64,000 nt of DNA, from positions 186,001-250,000 of the forward strand of contig CP075895.1 in the NCBI GenBank assembly GCA_018604165.1. The letters run 5' to 3'. Shown piece by piece: positions 52,937 through 61,552 of the stretch (the stretch's first letter is position 1; each line of letters opens with the position of its first letter). This DNA is from Chitinophagaceae bacterium LGM1 (GTDB lineage Bacteria > Bacteroidota > Bacteroidia > Chitinophagales > Chitinophagaceae). The notes below the pieces were generated by a model, which worked only from the letters and a program-made list of their open reading frames with translations, ran no database searches and was not told where the DNA came from. The translations under genes were made by a program, and so were the position numbers.

Positions 52937-53500
52937 ATGGGACGTCCCGTACAGTATAATACAAATGTGAAGCTGGCACCGATGCCTGAGGGCTATTCGG
53001 GAGAAGGGTTTATGGCTACTTCTTTTGACAAAGTAGTAGGCTTGGCACGTAAAAATTCATTGTGGCCTTTACCGTTTGCAACATCTTGCTGCGGTATAGA
53101 GTTTATGGCTACTATGGGTTCTAACTACGACTTGGCACGTTTTGGTTCGGAGCGTATGGGCTTTACACCCCGCCAGTGCGATATGCTTTTAGTAGCAGGT
53201 ACGATAGCTAAGAAAATGGCACCCGTACTACGCCAGGTATATTTGCAAATGGCAGAGCCGCGTTGGGTAATTGCAATAGGTGCATGCGCATCGAGTGGTG
53301 GTATATTCGACTCTTACCCTGTGTTGCAGGGTATAGATCAAGTGATACCAGTAGATGTGTATGTAGCTGGATGCCCGCCACGACCTGAGGCTATACTGGA
53401 TGGCATCGTAAAACTGCAAGACCTTGTACATAACGAGAGCCTGCGCCGCCGCAACAGCCCACAGTACAAGGCATTGCTCGATAGCTACGCGATACAGTAG
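52937..53500 (+). CDS. nuoB: NADH-quinone oxidoreductase subunit B
   Basis: Peripheral complex I subunit, 187 residues, holding the last iron-sulfur cluster N2. The tandem cysteines are in TSCCGIEFMA, with further ligands in AIGACASSGG and VAGCPPRPEA. All ligands are present, so it should be functional. Confidence 0.97.
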   Translation: MGRPVQYNTNVKLAPMPEGYSGEGFMATSFDKVVGLARKNSLWPLPFATSCCGIEFMATMGSNYDLARFGSERMGFTPRQCDMLLVAGTIAKKMAPVLRQVYLQMAEPRWVIAIGACASSGGIFDSYPVLQGIDQVIPVDVYVAGCPPRPEAILDGIVKLQDLVHNESLRRRNSPQYKALLDSYAIQ

Positions 53501-53513
53501 TAATTCAAAAGGC

Positions 53514-53544
53514 AAAATTCAAAAAAGGAACGCTTTTGAGTTTT
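53514..53544 (+). repeat. Heptamer hairpin in the nuoB-nuoC spacer
   Basis: AAAATTCAAAA (53514-53524) pairs with TTTTGAGTTTT (53534-53544) with one mismatch around AAGGAACGC, then TTTTGAC-type heptamers continue to 53563. Same spacer family as at 55414 and 56399. Confidence 0.65.
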
Positions 53545-53573
53545 GACTTTTAACTTTTGACTTGAATAGGCTA

Positions 53574-54077
53574 ATGACCAACGAGATATTAAAACAAAAG
53601 CTTTCAGAAAAATTTGGCGAACAACTCACAGAATGGGATGAGCAGTATGGTTTGCTAACGGCACGTGTACAAACGGACACGAACCTGAAAGTGATGCAAT
53701 ATTTGTACGATGCTGAGGGCTTTCAGTTTCTGACAGACCTTACTGCTGTGCATTACCCAGAAAGGGTAGGTGAAGAATTGTGTGTAGTATATCACCTGCA
53801 CAATTTGGTTGCCAATGTACGTTTGCGATTAAAAGTATATGTACCAGTTGAGAAGCCGGATGTATATACTGCGACCAAAATATTTTCGGGTGCAAACTGG
53901 ATGGAGCGCGAAACATACGACAATTTTGGTATCAACTTCGTAGGGCATCCAAACCTGAAAAGGATATTGAATGTGGACGAGATGGACTACTTCCCGATGC
54001 GTAAAGAATACCAGATGGAAGACCCAACACGTATTGATAAGGACGACGAAATGTTTGGTAGAGGCGGAACAATATAA
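53574..54077 (+). CDS. nuoC: NADH-quinone oxidoreductase subunit C
   Basis: Peripheral subunit, 167 residues from the ATG at 53574 (the upstream TTG belongs to the repeat spacer). The 30-kDa subunit motif is ANWMERETYDNFGINFVGHP, followed by LNVDEMDYFPMRKEY. It is not fused to NuoD. Confidence 0.94.
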   Translation: MTNEILKQKLSEKFGEQLTEWDEQYGLLTARVQTDTNLKVMQYLYDAEGFQFLTDLTAVHYPERVGEELCVVYHLHNLVANVRLRLKVYVPVEKPDVYTATKIFSGANWMERETYDNFGINFVGHPNLKRILNVDEMDYFPMRKEYQMEDPTRIDKDDEMFGRGGTI

Positions 54078-54078
54078 A

Positions 54079-54153
54079 ACCCCTAACCCCCTAAATGGGG
54101 AATAGGGTAATAACATAATTTAATAAAAAGATTTAGCCCCTTTAGGGGTTGGG
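54079..54153 (+). repeat. C/G-run palindrome in the nuoC-nuoD spacer
   Basis: The spacer has CCCCTAACCCCCTAAA near its start and TTTAGGGGTTGGGG near its end, which are inverted relatives; GCCCCTTTAGGGG also folds on itself. Elements of this form are common between genes in Bacteroidota (from memory). The nuoD ribosome-binding site lies in the right arm. Confidence 0.6.
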
Positions 54154-54155
54154 GT

Positions 54156-55394
54156 ATGTCTGAACAACAACATATACAACTTGCAGAAGAGTCGCTGGCG
54201 AAGCAGAGTACCACGCTGAACCTGGGGCCCACGCACCCTGCTACCCACGGTGTGTTTCAAAACATCATGGAGATTGATGGGGAGCGTGTGTTGAGCACAG
54301 AGCCTACCATCGGCTACATACATCGTGCGTTTGAAAAAATTGCTGAGCGTCGTCCATACTATCAGGTTACACCGCTTACAGACAGGCTCAACTATTGCAG
54401 TGCGCCCATCAACAACATGGGTTGGCACATGACCATAGAAAAACTGATAGGCATACAAACACCTAAGCGTGTTGACTATATGCGTGTCATTATTATGGAA
54501 CTGGCGCGCATTGCAGATCACCTGATTTGTAATTCTGTTGTGGCGGTAGATACAGGGGCACTTACAGGCTTTACCTATGTATTTCAGTGGCGAGAGTTGA
54601 TATATGAAATATATGAAGAAGTATGTGGCAGCCGCCTTACTACCAATATTGGTAGGGTGGGTGGTTTCGAGCGCAACTTTACACAGGTAGCATGGGAGAA
54701 GATAAACAAATTCATGGATGGCTTCCCCAAAGTGATGCGCGAATTTGAAGCACTGCTGAACCGCAACCGCATTTTTATGGAGCGTTGTATAGATGCAGGC
54801 CCCATCAGCGCAGAGCGTGCATTGAACTACAGCTTCACAGGCCCTAATTTGCGTGCGGCTGGTGTGGACTACGATGTGCGTGTCGCACAACCTTATTCTT
54901 CTTATCAGGATTTTGATTTTAAAATACCCGTTGGCACTACGGGCGATGTGTATGATCGATACATGGTGCGTAACGATGAGATATGGGAAAGCTATAAAAT
55001 AATAGAGCAGGCATTACAGAAGATTGCAGCATTGGAAAAAGAAGACCCTGCACAGAAACATGTGTTCTATGCGCCGGAGTCTGATAAGTACCATCTGCCA
55101 CCTAAAGAAGATGTATATACAAAGATGGAAGCCCTGATATACCACTTCAAAATGATAATGGGTGAAATAGCGGTACCTGCAGGTGAAGTATATCATGGAG
55201 TAGAAGGCGCGAATGGAGAAGTAGGTTATTACCTGATAAGTGATGGCGGTCGTACACCATATCGTCTGCACTTCCGTAGGCCATGCTTCATCTATTATCA
55301 GGCATATCCTGAAATAGTGGCAGGTGGTTTATTGAGTGATGCGATTATAACATTAAGTAGCCTGAATGTGATAGCAGGTGAACTGGATGCGTAG
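54156..55394 (+). CDS. nuoD: NADH-quinone oxidoreductase subunit D
   Basis: Peripheral subunit, 412 residues, forming part of the quinone pocket. The 49-kDa motifs are LGPTHPATHGVFQN, IGYIHRAFEKIAERRPYYQV and GRVGGFERNFTQVAW. The C-terminus LSSLNVIAGELDA is normal. It is complete. Confidence 0.97.
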   Translation: MSEQQHIQLAEESLAKQSTTLNLGPTHPATHGVFQNIMEIDGERVLSTEPTIGYIHRAFEKIAERRPYYQVTPLTDRLNYCSAPINNMGWHMTIEKLIGIQTPKRVDYMRVIIMELARIADHLICNSVVAVDTGALTGFTYVFQWRELIYEIYEEVCGSRLTTNIGRVGGFERNFTQVAWEKINKFMDGFPKVMREFEALLNRNRIFMERCIDAGPISAERALNYSFTGPNLRAAGVDYDVRVAQPYSSYQDFDFKIPVGTTGDVYDRYMVRNDEIWESYKIIEQALQKIAALEKEDPAQKHVFYAPESDKYHLPPKEDVYTKMEALIYHFKMIMGEIAVPAGEVYHGVEGANGEVGYYLISDGGRTPYRLHFRRPCFIYYQAYPEIVAGGLLSDAIITLSSLNVIAGELDA

Positions 55395-55413
55395 TAAAAG
55401 TGAAAATTAAAAA

Positions 55414-55444
55414 TTCAAAAATCAAAACAGTTTTGACTTTTGAA
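55414..55444 (+). repeat. Heptamer hairpin in the nuoD-nuoE spacer
   Basis: TTCAAAAATCAAAA (55414-55427) pairs with TTTTGACTTTTGAA (55431-55444), 13 of 14 positions, around CAG; TTTTGACTTTTGAATT continues to 55459. Sequence has a 7-base period on both sides. Confidence 0.75.
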
Positions 55445-55467
55445 TTTTGACTTTTGAATTAAGGAAA

Positions 55468-55965
55468 ATGAAATTTTCGGCAGAAAAACTGAATAAGGTA
55501 AAAGAAATCATGGCGCGCTACCCTGAGGGGAAGCATAAGAGTGCTTTGATTCCTGTACTGCACATAGCACAAGAGGAAAATGGTGGCTGGCTTAGTACAG
55601 AGGCTATGGACCATGTTGCAGAAGTGATGAACATATTGCCCATAGAGGTGTATGAGGTAGCTACGTTTTATACGATGTTCAACCTGAAACCTGTTGGTAA
55701 ATATGTGTTTGAAGTATGCCGTACAGGGCCTTGTATGCTCAACGGCAGCGATGGTATTATTGATTACATTAAAGAGAAACTAAGCATCAGGGAAGGAGAA
55801 ACTACACTGGATGGTATGTTTACCCTGAAGCCTGCTGAGTGCCTTGGCGCATGTGGCTATGCACCCATGATGCAGCTTGGCAAACACTATCGCGAACACC
55901 TTACGAAAGAAAAAGTGGACGCGATAATTGATGAGTGCAGAAGAAACGCAGCCAACAATAATTGA
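55468..55965 (+). CDS. nuoE: NADH-quinone oxidoreductase subunit E
   Basis: Peripheral subunit with a thioredoxin-like [2Fe-2S] domain, 165 residues from the ATG at 55468. Cluster ligands are in VCRTGPCMLNG and ECLGACGYAPMM. A TTG start at 55447 would lie in the repeat spacer and is rejected. Confidence 0.94.
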   Translation: MKFSAEKLNKVKEIMARYPEGKHKSALIPVLHIAQEENGGWLSTEAMDHVAEVMNILPIEVYEVATFYTMFNLKPVGKYVFEVCRTGPCMLNGSDGIIDYIKEKLSIREGETTLDGMFTLKPAECLGACGYAPMMQLGKHYREHLTKEKVDAIIDECRRNAANNN

Positions 55966-55966
55966 T

Positions 55967-56386
55967 ATGCGTAGCATTGTTACCATATCATTGCTCTTTA
56001 TATACAGTGCGCTTTTTGCGCAAGACGAAAGAAGCCTGAAGATGGCTGTTGATGCGTTTCACAATGCATTGATAGCTAAAGATACCGCGAAGCTAAAAGA
56101 AATGTTGAGTGAACAATTAGTGTATGGACACTCCAATGGCTGGAAAGAAAGCAGGCAGGAAATGATAAACAATCTGTACAATGGCACGATACAGTATTTA
56201 AAAATACAATCGGCAGACGAACAGGTAACAATAGACGGAAAAACAGGATGCATACGTGCTACGTTGGATATTGATGTGATAATGGAAGGTAAAACACTCC
56301 CATTCAGACTGCACGGATTGCAAGTGTGGGTATGGAAGAATAAAAAATGGCAACTGCTTAGCAGGCAGAGTGTGAAATTGAATTAA
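55967..56386 (+). CDS. Secreted NTF2-like (DUF4440) protein
   Basis: A 139-residue protein from ATG 55967, one base after the nuoE stop (longer in-frame start at 55928 overlaps nuoE). It has a signal peptide (ISLLFIYSALFAQ), then an NTF2/DUF4440-type fold: MAVDAFHNALIAKDTAKLKEML, VYGHSNGWKESRQEMINNL, and VWVWKNKKWQLLSRQSVKL. It is no part of complex I; the fold binds small hydrophobic ligands in other proteins. It appears to be an accessory gene lodged in the operon. Confidence 0.78.
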   Translation: MRSIVTISLLFIYSALFAQDERSLKMAVDAFHNALIAKDTAKLKEMLSEQLVYGHSNGWKESRQEMINNLYNGTIQYLKIQSADEQVTIDGKTGCIRATLDIDVIMEGKTLPFRLHGLQVWVWKNKKWQLLSRQSVKLN

Positions 56387-56398
56387 AAATTCAAAATG

Positions 56399-56431
56399 CA
56401 AAAGTCAAAAAACAGGTTCTTTTGACTTTTG
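56399..56431 (+). repeat. Perfect heptamer hairpin before nuoF
   Basis: CAAAAGTCAAAA (56399-56410) and TTTTGACTTTTG (56420-56431) are exact complements around AACAGGTTC; TTTTAACTTTTGACTTG continues to 56450. Clearest member of the spacer family. Confidence 0.8.
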
Positions 56432-56453
56432 ACTTTTAACTTTTGACTTGAGA

Positions 56454-57803
56454 ATGAAATTATTATTAGAACACGCACATGTAGAAGGCATACGCTACTA
56501 CGATACCTACCGTAAGCATGGGGGGTATCGCTCTGTAGAGAAAGCCTTTAAGATGACGCCCGAAGAAATAGTGGAAGAAGTGAAGAAGAGCGGACTCCGC
56601 GGTCGTGGCGGTGCTGGCTTCCCAACGGGTATGAAGTGGAGCTTTCTGGCAAAACCCGAAGGTGTGCCACGCCACTTGGTGTGCAATGCAGACGAGTCGG
56701 AACCGGGTACGTTTAAAGACCGCTACCTGATGGAGTTTATTCCGCATCTGCTGATTGAAGGATTGATAGTAAGCAGCTTTGCATTGGGCAGCAGTATGAC
56801 CTACATCTACATTCGTGGCGAATATGCATGGATAGTTGATATACTGGAACAAGCAATTACAGAAGCAAAAAACAATGGCTGGCTTGGTAAGAATATATTG
56901 AATAGTGGTTTTGATTGCGAAATTTATGTGCAGCGCGGTGGTGGTGCGTATATATGTGGCGAGGAAACTGCTCTGATAGAATCCCTTGAAGGTAAGCGTG
57001 GCAACCCGCGCATCAAACCACCATTCCCTGCCATACAGGGTGTGTGGATGCGCCCCACAGTGGTGAACAACGTGGAAACATTAGCAGCCGTAGTGCCAAT
57101 CATCAACAACGGTGGGGAGGCGTATGCAAGTATAGGTGTAGGTAAATCGACAGGTACTAAACTGTTGTCTGTTTGCGGTAATGTGAAGAAGCAAGGCATC
57201 TACGAAATAGATATGACACAAACAGTAGAAGAGTTTATCTTCTCTGACGAATACTGTGGTGGCATAGCCAATGGTAAAAAACTAAAAGCCTGCATACCGG
57301 GTGGTTCGTCTGTACCCATATTGCCTGCCAACCTGACGCTTAAAACAGCCAAGGGCGAAGCACGTTATATGAACTACGAAAGCTTGGCAGACGGTGGTTT
57401 TGCTACAGGCTCTATGATGGGCTCGGGTGGTTTCATTGTGCTGGACGAAGACCAGTGCGTAGTGCGCCATACCATGACACTGGCACGTTTCTACAACCAC
57501 GAAAGTTGCGGACAATGCAGCCCATGTAGAGAAGGTACAGGTTGGATGTATAAAATATTGAAGAACATAGAATATGGAAAAGGTAAGATGAGCGATATAG
57601 ACCTGTTGTGGGATATTCAGCGTAAGATAGAGGGTAATACCATCTGTCCGCTGGGTGATGCTGCTGCATGGCCTGTAGCCGCAGCCATCCGCCACTTCCG
57701 CGATGAATTTGAGTGGCATGTAAATAACCCGGACGAAGCACAAAACAGGAATTACGGTTTAGCACATTATGCTGACCCTATTCATGTACCTGTAAGTGCG
57801 TAA
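56454..57803 (+). CDS. nuoF: NADH-quinone oxidoreductase subunit F
   Basis: NADH-binding flavoprotein, 449 residues from ATG 56454. The FMN/NADH motifs are GLRGRGGAGFPTGMKW and GAYICGEETALIESLEGKRG; the [4Fe-4S] ligands are in ESCGQCSPCREGTGW with a later C in NTICPLGDAA. It is the electron entry point of complex I. Complete. Confidence 0.97.
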   Translation: MKLLLEHAHVEGIRYYDTYRKHGGYRSVEKAFKMTPEEIVEEVKKSGLRGRGGAGFPTGMKWSFLAKPEGVPRHLVCNADESEPGTFKDRYLMEFIPHLLIEGLIVSSFALGSSMTYIYIRGEYAWIVDILEQAITEAKNNGWLGKNILNSGFDCEIYVQRGGGAYICGEETALIESLEGKRGNPRIKPPFPAIQGVWMRPTVVNNVETLAAVVPIINNGGEAYASIGVGKSTGTKLLSVCGNVKKQGIYEIDMTQTVEEFIFSDEYCGGIANGKKLKACIPGGSSVPILPANLTLKTAKGEARYMNYESLADGGFATGSMMGSGGFIVLDEDQCVVRHTMTLARFYNHESCGQCSPCREGTGWMYKILKNIEYGKGKMSDIDLLWDIQRKIEGNTICPLGDAAAWPVAAAIRHFRDEFEWHVNNPDEAQNRNYGLAHYADPIHVPVSA

Positions 57804-57806
57804 ATG

Positions 57807-57831
57807 CAAAAGTAAAAATTAAAAAGAAAAA
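57807..57831 (+). repeat. Left arm of the spacer repeat flanking the broken four-helix-bundle gene
   Basis: CAAAAGTAAAAATTAAAA followed by AGAAAAA precedes the pseudogene. Its core AAGTAAAAATTAAAAAG closely matches the reverse complement of 58195-58225, so the two arms are inverted around the gene. Confidence 0.6.
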
Positions 57832-57834
57832 TGG

Positions 57835-58194
57835 ATGACATCTGAAAAACCTTTTGATATAAAAAAGAGATGTTTTCTGTTTTCAAAAGTTCTTTTAAAG
57901 TTTGTAAATGATGCGAAATATGAAAGAATACATTTCTCAATATTTGATCAATTATTAAGAAGTGGTACGTCTATAGGAGCTAATGTAGTTGAATGAGGAG
58001 TTGGTAGTTCTAAAAAAGATGTCATCAATTTTTATCATATCGCATTAAAGTCAGCTAATGAAACAAAGTATTGGTTATGTCTGATACGAGATTCATTTGC
58101 TTACGATAAAGATGAAATAAACATACTAATTGCAGAAGCAGATGAATTATCAAAAATTATTGCTTCCAGTATCATAAAAATGAAAGGCATGTGA
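57835..58194 (+). pseudogene. Broken four-helix-bundle (23S-IVP-like) gene
   Basis: Reading from ATG 57835 gives a four-helix-bundle protein of the type encoded in 23S rRNA intervening sequences: FDQLLRSGTSIGANVVE, then an in-frame TGA at 57994-57996 (codon 54), then GVGSSKKDVINFYHIALKS and ANETKYWLCLIRDSF to a TGA at 58192-58194. In the intact paralogue at 62455 the residue at the stop is glycine in VEGRAGAS, so one GGA-to-TGA change explains it. Everything else is in frame, so inactivation looks recent. The two copies are diverged paralogues rather than a fresh duplication. Confidence 0.85.
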
Positions 58195-58225
58195 TTTTTG
58201 CTTTTTGCTTTTTTATTTTTTACTT
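58195..58225 (+). repeat. Right arm of the spacer repeat flanking the broken four-helix-bundle gene
   Basis: TTTTTGCTTTTTGCTTTTTT followed by ATTTTTTACTT runs from the pseudogene stop to the nuoG start. It is the inverted partner of 57807-57831 and resembles the T-rich spacer before fabG at 5150-5185. Confidence 0.6.
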
Positions 58226-59308
58226 ATGAGTGAACCAAAATTTAAAGTAACAGTAGATAATATAACCATTGAGGTGGCACCCGGTACTACCATACTGAAT
58301 GCTGCACGCATGATAGGTGGCGATGTAACACCGCCTGCCATGTGCTACTATAGCAAGCTGGAAGGTAGTGGCGGTAAATGCCGTACTTGCTTGGTAGAGG
58401 TGAGCAAAGGTTCTGAAAAAGACCCGCGCCCTATGCCCAAGCTGGTAGCAAGCTGCCGCACTACGGTGATGGATGGCATGGAAGTGAAAAACATCACTTC
58501 TGATAAAGTGCTGGAAGCCCGCAAAGGCGTAGTGGAAATGTTATTGGTCAATCACCCGCTCGATTGTCCTGTTTGCGACCAGGCAGGCGAGTGTCATTTG
58601 CAGGATTTGAGTTATGAGCATGGTGCATCAGGTACACGTTACGAGTTCGACCGCCGAACGTTTGAAAAAGAAGATTTGGGCGATTTTATATCGCTGCACA
58701 TGACACGTTGCATACTTTGCTACCGTTGTGTATATACAGCAGAACAATTGACTAATAAGCGCGAACATGGTGTGCTTGACCGTGGCGACCACGCGTCTAT
58801 CAGCACTTTATTGGGTAAATCGCTCGATAACGAGTTTATAGGCAATGTAATAGATGTATGTCCTGTAGGTGCATTGACGGATAAAACATTCCGCTTCAAA
58901 AACCGTGTATGGTTTACCAAACCGGTAGATGCACATCGTGATTGCCCTACATGTAGTGGTAAAGCACGCCTATGGTTGCGTGGCGATGAAGTGTTCCGTG
59001 TTACAGCCCGCAAAGATGAGTGGGGCGAGGTAGAAGAATGGATATGTAACGATTGCCGCTTCCATAAAAAAGAAACAAAAGACTGGGTAGTAGAAGGCCC
59101 ATCAAAAATCAGCAGGCATAGTGTTATATCGCAAGGGCATTATGTGGGTGTTAAAAAAGCGCCTGTACTGATAGACAAAGTGATAGGCAAAGACCCGAAA
59201 CTACTGATGGATATACATAGTATAAGTGATGTGAACAGGCCTGAGATAGAATTGTCGAAGATTGCAGGGCCTGCACATAGTAATGATTTTAAAGACACAG
59301 GTAAATAA
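58226..59308 (+). CDS. nuoG: NADH-quinone oxidoreductase subunit G, short form
   Basis: Iron-sulfur subunit, 360 residues from ATG 58226. The [2Fe-2S] domain has CRTCLVEV; then CPVCDQAGECHLQDL, the [4Fe-4S] TRCILCYRCVY with VCPVGALTDK, and a final DCPTCSGKARLWLRG domain with CNDCRFHKK. NuoG in many bacteria continues into a large molybdopterin-type domain of several hundred residues; here the protein ends, so only the electron-wire part is present. This short form is, from memory, common in relatives. Confidence 0.92.
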   Translation: MSEPKFKVTVDNITIEVAPGTTILNAARMIGGDVTPPAMCYYSKLEGSGGKCRTCLVEVSKGSEKDPRPMPKLVASCRTTVMDGMEVKNITSDKVLEARKGVVEMLLVNHPLDCPVCDQAGECHLQDLSYEHGASGTRYEFDRRTFEKEDLGDFISLHMTRCILCYRCVYTAEQLTNKREHGVLDRGDHASISTLLGKSLDNEFIGNVIDVCPVGALTDKTFRFKNRVWFTKPVDAHRDCPTCSGKARLWLRGDEVFRVTARKDEWGEVEEWICNDCRFHKKETKDWVVEGPSKISRHSVISQGHYVGVKKAPVLIDKVIGKDPKLLMDIHSISDVNRPEIELSKIAGPAHSNDFKDTGK

Positions 59309-59337
59309 TTAAACGAACTAATTAGTTTTGCGCCGCT

Positions 59338-60396
59338 ATGCAATTGGATATAGCTTTTATAATTGAAAAAGTACTGCTCATCTCAGTAATACTACTGGGG
59401 TCGCTGGGTATTGCCATGTATGCTACATGGGCAGAGCGTAAAGTTGCTGCCGTAATGCAAGACCGTCGCGGGCCTAACCGTGCGGGCTTTATGGGTTTGT
59501 TTCAGCCGCTTGCAGATGGTTTGAAACTGTTTTTCAAAGAAGAAATCATTCCAGACCGTTCTACACGTTTCCTCTTCATTCTTGGTCCTGCATTGGCTAT
59601 GCTTACTGCTGTAATGACAAGTGCCGTAGTGCCTTGGGGCCCCGATATATCTGCCGATAATGGTGTTATATCATTGCAGGTTGCAGATATTAATATTGGT
59701 ATTCTTTTCATATTCGGTGTAGTGAGCCTCGGCGTATATGGCGTAATGCTGGGTGGGTGGGCTTCAAATAACAAATTCTCTTTACTTAGTAGTATTCGTG
59801 CTGCATCGCAAGCTATATCTTATGAACTGGCTATGGGCTTGAGCCTTGTTGCTATGCTGATGATGACAGGCTCATTAAGCTTGCGCGAAATAGTAGAACA
59901 ACAACATGGCTTTTGGGATAACGGCTATTTCACATGGAATTTCTTCAAACAGCCATTAGGTTTTATAATATTCCTCACTTGTGCATTTGCGGAATTGAAC
60001 CGTGCACCGTTCGACTTACCAGAGTGTGAGAGCGAACTGAACATGGGCTATCATCAGGAATATTCTTCTATGAAGCTGGGTTTTTATCTGTTTGCGGAGT
60101 ATATCAACCTGTTTATCAGTTCGGCGGTGATAGCTACATTGTTCTTCGGCGGGTATAATTTCCCGTTCATGGACGAAGTTGCTGGAAGCGTTAACCCGAT
60201 ATTGTTTGCCATCATTTGCGTAATGGCATTGCTCACTAAAGTAATATGCATCATACTGTTCTTTATGTTTATCAGGTGGACGCTGCCACGCTTCCGCTAC
60301 GACCAGTTGATGCGCCTTGGTTGGAAATCGCTGATACCACTTGCTTTGGTAAATATGGTAATAACAGGTGCAGTGATATTGTGGGTGATAAAGTAA
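59338..60396 (+). CDS. nuoH: NADH-quinone oxidoreductase subunit H
   Basis: Membrane subunit at the quinone site, 352 residues with about eight helices. Motifs: WAERKVAAVMQDRRGPNRAG, ELNRAPFDLPECESEL and FFMFIRWTLPRFRYDQLM. The gap before it contains TAGTTTTG (59324-59331), a possible weak internal promoter. Complete. Confidence 0.96.
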   Translation: MQLDIAFIIEKVLLISVILLGSLGIAMYATWAERKVAAVMQDRRGPNRAGFMGLFQPLADGLKLFFKEEIIPDRSTRFLFILGPALAMLTAVMTSAVVPWGPDISADNGVISLQVADINIGILFIFGVVSLGVYGVMLGGWASNNKFSLLSSIRAASQAISYELAMGLSLVAMLMMTGSLSLREIVEQQHGFWDNGYFTWNFFKQPLGFIIFLTCAFAELNRAPFDLPECESELNMGYHQEYSSMKLGFYLFAEYINLFISSAVIATLFFGGYNFPFMDEVAGSVNPILFAIICVMALLTKVICIILFFMFIRWTLPRFRYDQLMRLGWKSLIPLALVNMVITGAVILWVIK

Positions 60397-60400
60397 AAAG

Positions 60401-60697
60401 ATGCTGACAGTAGAACAAATACGCGAAACCGTTGCAGGCTATTTTAAAGATAAGCCTGTAAAAGAAGTGTATTTATTTGGTTCTTACGCTGACGGCAGTG
60501 CGAAAGAGAGTAGTGATGTTGATATTTTATTTTCTTTATCCGGACAAGAGAAGTTGAATTATTTTGGATTGGCTCAATACTTAATAGACTTGGAAAAACT
60601 ATTGGCAAAAAAAGTGGATTTAGTGCAGTCGGCCTTTATTTATCCAAGCATTAAAAAAGAAATTGAGAAGAATAAAATACTATTGTATTCAAAATAA
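60401..60697 (+). CDS. MNT-type nucleotidyltransferase inside the nuo operon
   Basis: A 98-residue minimal nucleotidyltransferase: VYLFGSYADGSAKESSDVDI with GS and DVD, later KKVDLVQS. It starts four bases after the nuoH stop and shares one base with the HEPN gene that follows (TAATG). It should AMPylate and silence its HEPN partner. It differs in sequence from the MNT at 14348, so it is not a recent copy. Confidence 0.87.
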   Translation: MLTVEQIRETVAGYFKDKPVKEVYLFGSYADGSAKESSDVDILFSLSGQEKLNYFGLAQYLIDLEKLLAKKVDLVQSAFIYPSIKKEIEKNKILLYSK

Positions 60698-61038
60698 TGG
60701 ATAGGGATATATTACATATACAGAAAATGCTGGAAGCTATTGCCGACATTGATGTATATGTAAAAGGAAAGAATGAAAACGACTTTTTAGATGATAATTT
60801 GTTGAAAGATGCTTGCCTGATGAAGTTGATAGTAATAGGTGAAAATGGCGGTAAAGTGTCTGACATATTAAAAAGCAGGTTTGGTGAAATAGAATGGCAA
60901 CAAATGAAAGCTGCAAGGAATTTCTTTGCACATACTTATGAATATGTTGATTGGGTAATGGTTTGGAATACAATAACAGATGTATTGCCCGCTTTGAAAA
61001 CAAAATTAGAACACGTTTTAGAATCATTGAATAACTGA
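60697..61038 (+). CDS. HEPN toxin inside the nuo operon
   Basis: A 113-residue helical DUF86-type protein with the Rx4HxY ribonuclease motif as RNFFAHTYEYVDW. Preceding blocks are LLKDACLMKLIVIGENGG and FGEIEWQQMKAARN. It ends one base before the nuoI start. Together with the MNT gene it separates nuoH from nuoI, so expression of complex I and the toxin pair is presumably linked. Confidence 0.88.
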   Translation: MDRDILHIQKMLEAIADIDVYVKGKNENDFLDDNLLKDACLMKLIVIGENGGKVSDILKSRFGEIEWQQMKAARNFFAHTYEYVDWVMVWNTITDVLPALKTKLEHVLESLNN

Positions 61039-61039
61039 A

Positions 61040-61546
61040 ATGAAACTAACTAACAGAGCAGTAAACATAAATCGCGACCCGATGACATTCGGTGAGAAGA
61101 TTTATATACCTGCTATAGCTAAAGGCTTGAGTATAACGGTGGGGCACATCTTCAAGAAGAAAGCCACTGTGCAATACCCTGAAGAGAAGCGTCCATTCAG
61201 TCCTGTATTTCGCGGGCTGCATGTGCTGAACCGTGATGAGGAAGGTCGTGAACGTTGCACAGCTTGCGGTTTGTGTGCGTTGGCATGTCCTGCCGAAGCC
61301 ATCACTATGGAAGCTGCAGAACGTAAAGCAGGCGAAGAGAAACTGTACCGTGAAGAGAAATACGCGGCTAAGTACGAGATAAATATGCTACGCTGCATCT
61401 TCTGTGGCCTGTGCGAAGAAGCTTGCCCTAAAGATGCTGTGTACCTGAGCGAAACGGTGATGCCTACCAACTACACGCGCAGCAGCTTTATATACAAGAA
61501 AGACGACTTATTAATTCCTCACCCTCATAAACAAGAAAGTAAATAG
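61040..61546 (+). CDS. nuoI: NADH-quinone oxidoreductase subunit I
   Basis: Peripheral subunit with two [4Fe-4S] clusters, 168 residues: CTACGLCALACPAEAITM and CIFCGLCEEACPKDAVYL. Starts one base after the HEPN stop. Complete. Confidence 0.97.
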   Translation: MKLTNRAVNINRDPMTFGEKIYIPAIAKGLSITVGHIFKKKATVQYPEEKRPFSPVFRGLHVLNRDEEGRERCTACGLCALACPAEAITMEAAERKAGEEKLYREEKYAAKYEINMLRCIFCGLCEEACPKDAVYLSETVMPTNYTRSSFIYKKDDLLIPHPHKQESK

Positions 61547-61552
61547 CATATC

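Noticed and set aside
57994-57996. Selenocysteine or recoded UGA in the four-helix-bundle copy
   Set aside because: The family has glycine, not cysteine, at this position in the intact copy, and no recoding hairpin is evident just downstream; a simple nonsense mutation is enough.
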